Source: Phycisphaerales bacterium (GTDB lineage Bacteria > Planctomycetota > Phycisphaerae > Phycisphaerales > UBA1924). From it: DNA of 5,123 bases. This document shows, one piece after another, positions 1 through 5,123 of this stretch. The stretch's first letter is position 1; each line of letters opens with the position of its first letter. The translations under genes were made by a program, and so were the position numbers. The stretch covers positions 1 through 5,123 of the forward strand of contig JAESSR010000201.1 in the NCBI GenBank assembly GCA_016764015.1. The letters run 5' to 3'. The notes beneath the pieces are model-generated. The model searched no databases. It was not told where the DNA came from and saw nothing but the letters and a program-made list of their open reading frames with translations.

Positions 1-61
1 CGTGAGGGAGTGGTCTTCTTTCTTCGATCAAAGACAACCAGATGAAGACCGCTCCCTCACG
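1..61. repeat. Long stem-loop (18-bp inverted repeat) at the window edge
   Basis: Positions 1-18 can pair with 44-61. The outer ten pairs are perfect (CGTGAGGGAG against CTCCCTCACG), then comes one non-Watson-Crick position (11 against 51), then seven more perfect pairs, leaving a 25-nt loop at 19-43. The odd pair would be a U-G wobble in RNA made from the plus strand but an A-C mismatch in RNA from the minus strand, so a plus-strand transcript folds slightly better. No T-run follows at 62-80 on the plus strand, and the minus-strand exit lies outside the window. It could be a factor-assisted or bidirectional terminator, an RNA-stabilising 3' hairpin, or the end of a repeat that continues to the left. 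The structure is directly visible; its role is not. Confidence 0.6.
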
Positions 62-80
62 GTCGCGGCTCGTTTAGGGG

Positions 81-93
81 CTGCTCAAAGCAG
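81..93 (-). other. Small hairpin just after the stop codon of the membrane-protein gene
   Basis: CTGCT at 81-85 pairs with AGCAG at 89-93 around a 3-nt loop, two bases beyond the TGA stop (complement of 96-98) of the minus-strand gene. The bases that follow on the minus strand are C-rich, with no T-tract, so this is not an intrinsic terminator by itself. Five base pairs may well be chance. Confidence 0.25.
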
Positions 94-95
94 AT

Positions 96-584
96 TCAAA
101 TCACCTGAGGCACACGATTGCACTCTGGGCACTCTTGGAGAATCTCAAGGCTCTCGCGTGAGTATCCGCACTGTCGGCAATGATGCGGGCGGATGTGATC
201 GAGGTTGTCTTTTGACACGCCGAACATCCCAACCTTGGCACCCGATAGTTTCAGAATAAGCCCAGCCGTTGAAGCGATCGAGAGCAAGACGAGAAACGGG
301 ATGAGGAAGGCCAAGACCGTCCAAAGAAGCGAGTTGAATAGGCCATAGCCCATTGCGCGGTGTGTTGGAAAAACAAGCGCTGCGGAGAGGAGCATGACCA
401 AGATATAAAAAATCCAGAACCCGATGTCAATACTGGTGGTATTCATTCCATAAACCAACACGACGGCCGTACCAATCCAAACCGCGACGAAGCTGATCAA
501 GATGGTGATGGCTGCGATGGTACTTCGCCGCTGCCACTTGGCGAGTTTGATGAGGTCAAGTTCAAAGATTGTTTTCTGAGCCAA
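96..584 (-). CDS. Small membrane protein with three predicted TM segments and a C-terminal CxxC...CxxC zinc ribbon
   Basis: The protein is 162 residues long from a TTG start at 582-584, or 173 from an ATG at 615-617. I prefer the TTG because AAGGGA (complement of 591-596) sits 6 nt before it, whereas the ATG lies right behind the terminator T-run and has no ribosome-binding site. In TTG numbering, a short basic N-terminus (KLAKWQRR) precedes hydrophobic segments at roughly 22-45, 53-73 and 85-111. A soluble tail then carries Cys136-x2-Cys139 and Cys152-x2-Cys155, in the context CRQCGY...CPEC, which is a typical treble-clef or zinc-ribbon knuckle likely to bind one zinc ion. This layout of membrane helices plus a short ribbon ending in CPEC is one I associate with uncharacterised planctomycete proteins. 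I do not recognise a function. The gene is downstream of PPDK on the same strand but separated from it by a strong terminator. Confidence 0.8.
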   Translation of the reverse strand: MAQKTIFELDLIKLAKWQRRSTIAAITILISFVAVWIGTAVVLVYGMNTTSIDIGFWIFYILVMLLSAALVFPTHRAMGYGLFNSLLWTVLAFLIPFLVLLSIASTAGLILKLSGAKVGMFGVSKDNLDHIRPHHCRQCGYSRESLEILQECPECNRVPQVI

Positions 585-590
585 TGGGTA

Positions 591-596
591 TCCCTT
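591..596 (-). promoter_or_regulatory. Shine-Dalgarno site favouring a TTG start for the membrane-protein gene
   Basis: On the minus strand AAGGGA lies 6 nt before the in-frame TTG at 582-584. The PPDK gene uses nearly the same signal (AGGGATAC in both leaders), which supports this being a working ribosome-binding site in this genome. The upstream ATG at 615-617 has only T-rich terminator sequence before it. Confidence 0.55.
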
Positions 597-620
597 CGAT
601 ATGATTCCAGAGAGCATAGC

Positions 621-647
621 AAAAAAGCCCGGAGTGTTCCGGGCTTT
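621..647 (-). terminator. Rho-independent terminator of the PPDK transcript
   Basis: Read on the minus strand, a perfect 10-bp stem (AAAGCCCGGA, 4-nt loop, TCCGGGCTTT) ends in six consecutive T residues (complement of 621-626). It begins 27 nt after the PPDK stop codon. The stem's A-rich foot also supplies AAA on the plus-strand left side, but the plus-strand exit has only three T residues, so it is mainly a minus-strand terminator. Transcription of the next gene must start within or after it, or depend on read-through. Confidence 0.92.
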
Positions 648-674
648 GTGTGTGATGATACTGATCTCGTATTC

Positions 675-3623
<2,949 letters not shown>

Positions 3624-3630
3624 TGATGTA

Positions 3631-3635
3631 TCCCT
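3631..3635 (-). promoter_or_regulatory. Shine-Dalgarno site of ppdK, placed before the Lys-rich tail
   Basis: AGGGA on the minus strand is 7 nt from the ATG at 3621-3623. It decides the start: translation begins ahead of the tail rather than at Met109 (3297-3299), where only a weak GGG-containing stretch precedes the ATG. Confidence 0.65.
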
Positions 3636-3662
3636 GAATAGTGCTGATCTGGCGGGTGGAAA

Positions 3663-3677
3663 CCACTTTCATAGTGG
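3663..3677. repeat. Short inverted repeat in the ppdK-pabB spacer
   Basis: CCACT (3663-3667) and AGTGG (3673-3677) flank 5 nt, just beside the 12-bp palindrome at 3681-3692. In the ppdK leader it would form a small hairpin. Five-base arms are weak evidence alone. Confidence 0.3.
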
Positions 3678-3680
3678 GGC

Positions 3681-3692
3681 GGTGAATTCACC
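3681..3692. promoter_or_regulatory. Perfect 12-bp palindrome GGTGAATTCACC, possible operator
   Basis: The site reads identically on both strands and lies in the divergent spacer, 58 nt from the ppdK start and about 112 nt from the pabB start. A palindrome of this size between divergent genes is the usual form of a dimeric regulator site, but no regulator gene is present and no promoter elements close to consensus can be placed with confidence on either strand. It is flanked by other inverted repeats (3663-3677 and 3698-3738). The function is inferred from position and symmetry only. Confidence 0.35.
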
Positions 3693-3697
3693 AAACT

Positions 3698-3738
3698 GCC
3701 CAAAAGAGCAGATTGAGAGTGTAGATCAACATTTGGGC
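3698..3738. repeat. 7-bp inverted repeat GCCCAAA/TTTGGGC with a 27-nt spacer
   Basis: Arms at 3698-3704 and 3732-3738 are perfect complements. In the pabB or ppdK leader this could form a long-looped hairpin, or the arms could be separate protein-binding half-sites. There is no T-run on either side, so it is not an intrinsic terminator. Confidence 0.3.
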
Positions 3739-3804
3739 TCTGGCGCGAAAATGGGCTTATGGAATCGTATAGGAATTGGTTGTTTTGTGCGATACCATCG
3801 TGCG

Positions 3805-5055
3805 ATGAACCCGTGCTCACAAATCAATCCATCTGAATCGGTATCAGAGATTCACGCATCGGCGTCTGTGGTGCTGACTGGGCTTGGGTTTCAAGCGGGG
3901 TCACACACGCATCGAGTATTGAAGACATGGATTATCGATCACAGCGACCCAGACCCGATCGGTACAATCGAAGCGATTCTCGAAGCATATCCAACCCAAG
4001 AATGTCCGATTGACTCGGGTTGGTTGATTATGCTCAGTTATGAACTCGGGCGCGTGATTGAACCCAAAGCTGGTTTTCAACGCATGGAATCAGGGGTATT
4101 CCCGCTGGCTGTCATTCAGCGGTGGGCGCCCTGCGAGAATCAAAGCGATCATATAGCAGGCGAATATACGATCGGCCCGGTGGAATCATCGATGGGGCGC
4201 GATGGGTACATCGCAGCGGTCGAACGCACCCAGGCGTACATTGCTGCGGGAGATATCTATCAGGCGAACATCGCCCATCATCTGCAAGGCTCGTTTTCGG
4301 GCAGTGCAAGGTCATGCTATGTTGACCTTGTCGGTGTCGCGGACCCTCGGCTGGGTTCAATGATGATCTTCGATCACAAGGGCACACGCCATGCGATCGC
4401 ATCGATCTCTCCAGAACTGTTCATCGAGGCGGATCTTGAATCGCGGGTTATTCGTACTGAGCCAATGAAGGGGACGAGACCAATCGGGGCCGATCCTGAT
4501 GAGTTGCGAGACTCAATCAAGGATCGGGCAGAGCTCGACATGATTACTGACCTGATGCGAAACGACTTAGGCAGGGTGTGCACACTCGGTTCGGTGCAGG
4601 TTATTGAGCCTCGCAAGATTGAATCGCATAAGTCTGGGGTGCTTCAGGCGAGTTCAACCATCGAAGGTGTACTGGCCGATGGCGTTGGGTTTGGTGAGAT
4701 CATCAAGGCAACCTTCCCGCCAGGATCAGTGACGGGGGCGCCCAAGGTGCGTGCGATGCAGATCATTGATGAACTCGAATCGCTCGCCCGTGACGCGTAC
4801 TGCGGGTCGATGCTCGTGCTCGATGACTCAGGCAAGGTCAAAGGTTCAGTCTCGATCCGCACCGCCCATATCTGGGGGGGAATCGATCCAGATTGTACTG
4901 ATCGAATCCAGAATGGGAAGTTTGTCTACCCAGTGGGTGCTGGGGTGGTTGCGGACTCTGATCCAGAAGCGGAATGGGAAGAAACGCTGGTCAAAGCAGC
5001 GGTTTTGCGATCGGCTCTTGGTAATGAGATCCAAGCCCAAAGCACACACAAATAG
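3805..5055 (+). CDS. pabB: Aminodeoxychorismate synthase component I (PabB), chorismate-binding enzyme
   Basis: PabB uses chorismate and ammonia, delivered by the glutaminase PabA, to make 4-amino-4-deoxychorismate for p-aminobenzoate and folate. From the ATG at 3805 it has 416 residues, slightly shorter than the usual 450 or so, because the N-terminal domain is compact. Family signatures appear in order: GDIYQANIAHHL (149-160), ISPELF (201-206), EPMKGTRP (219-226), DRAELDMITDLMRNDLGRV (240-258), FPPGSVTGAPKVRAM (304-318), CGSM (333-336), SIRTAH (350-355) and GAGVVADSDPEAEWEET (378-394). Lys222 in PMKGT marks PabB; anthranilate synthase TrpE normally has Ala there. The start is uncertain: 3751 (ATG) and 3787 (GTG) are in-frame alternatives, and none has a strong ribosome-binding site. 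The frame stays open back to 3499, but that part is antisense to the PPDK tail and is not real. PabA and PabC are not in the window. Confidence 0.93.
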   Translation: MNPCSQINPSESVSEIHASASVVLTGLGFQAGSHTHRVLKTWIIDHSDPDPIGTIEAILEAYPTQECPIDSGWLIMLSYELGRVIEPKAGFQRMESGVFPLAVIQRWAPCENQSDHIAGEYTIGPVESSMGRDGYIAAVERTQAYIAAGDIYQANIAHHLQGSFSGSARSCYVDLVGVADPRLGSMMIFDHKGTRHAIASISPELFIEADLESRVIRTEPMKGTRPIGADPDELRDSIKDRAELDMITDLMRNDLGRVCTLGSVQVIEPRKIESHKSGVLQASSTIEGVLADGVGFGEIIKATFPPGSVTGAPKVRAMQIIDELESLARDAYCGSMLVLDDSGKVKGSVSIRTAHIWGGIDPDCTDRIQNGKFVYPVGAGVVADSDPEAEWEETLVKAAVLRSALGNEIQAQSTHK

Positions 5056-5123
5056 AAAATCTGTTCACCCAGTGATAATTGAGGTGAACTTGACCCAGCT
5101 AAATCGTCGATCTTGTTGTGTAC
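5056..5123. other. Non-coding end of window after pabB
   Basis: These 68 bases follow the TAG stop of pabB. They hold one inverted repeat, GTTCACC (5063-5069) and GGTGAAC (5083-5089), with a 13-nt loop and no T-run, so it is a poor intrinsic terminator. TTGACC at 5090-5095 resembles a -35 box for a gene beyond the window, but the expected -10 position (about 5113-5118) is not convincing. Confidence 0.4.

Noticed and set aside
2..259. Plus-strand 85-codon frame at the left edge
   Set aside because: It runs through the stem-loop and antisense to the zinc-ribbon coding region, with no domain and no ribosome-binding site in view.
3624..3804. Sigma70-type promoters for ppdK or pabB in the spacer
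   Set aside because: Only boxes with four or fewer matches and poor spacing were found on either strand, so none is listed as a feature.
3805..5055. Assignment as anthranilate synthase TrpE
   Set aside because: The EPMKGTRP motif carries Lys, diagnostic of PabB, where TrpE has Ala, and the N-terminal part is shorter than in TrpE.

Overview
The window holds three protein-coding genes and nothing that looks mobile. From left to right these are: a small membrane protein with a C-terminal zinc ribbon (minus strand), a pyruvate, phosphate dikinase (PPDK) with a long histone-H1-like N-terminal tail (minus strand), and, divergently, an aminodeoxychorismate synthase component I, PabB (plus strand). 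There are no RNA genes, CRISPR arrays or insertion sequences that I can see. The small membrane protein with a CxxCGY...CPEC ribbon and the Lys/Ala/Thr-rich tail both remind me of Planctomycetota, perhaps Phycisphaerae. This is inference from protein style, not a taxonomic result.

Layout. Positions 1-61 form a long near-perfect stem-loop cut by the window edge. Positions 96-584 (possibly 96-617) encode the membrane/zinc-ribbon protein. A textbook intrinsic terminator for the PPDK transcript lies at 621-647. PPDK occupies 675-3623. The divergent spacer, 3624-3804, contains a perfect 12-bp palindrome and other small inverted repeats. PabB runs from about 3805 to 5055. The last 68 bases hold one short inverted repeat and no gene.

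How the genes relate. PPDK interconverts pyruvate and phosphoenolpyruvate (PEP). PEP is a precursor of chorismate, which PabB commits to the p-aminobenzoate/folate branch. The link is metabolically reasonable, but the genes are divergent and each seems to be its own transcription unit, so shared control is only a possibility.

The most unusual item is the PPDK tail. About 108 residues, 40 of them Lys and 9 Arg with no Asp or Glu, sit in frame ahead of an otherwise complete 874-residue PPDK in which every catalytic residue I checked is present. The ribosome-binding site lies before the tail, so the tail is predicted to be translated as part of the enzyme.
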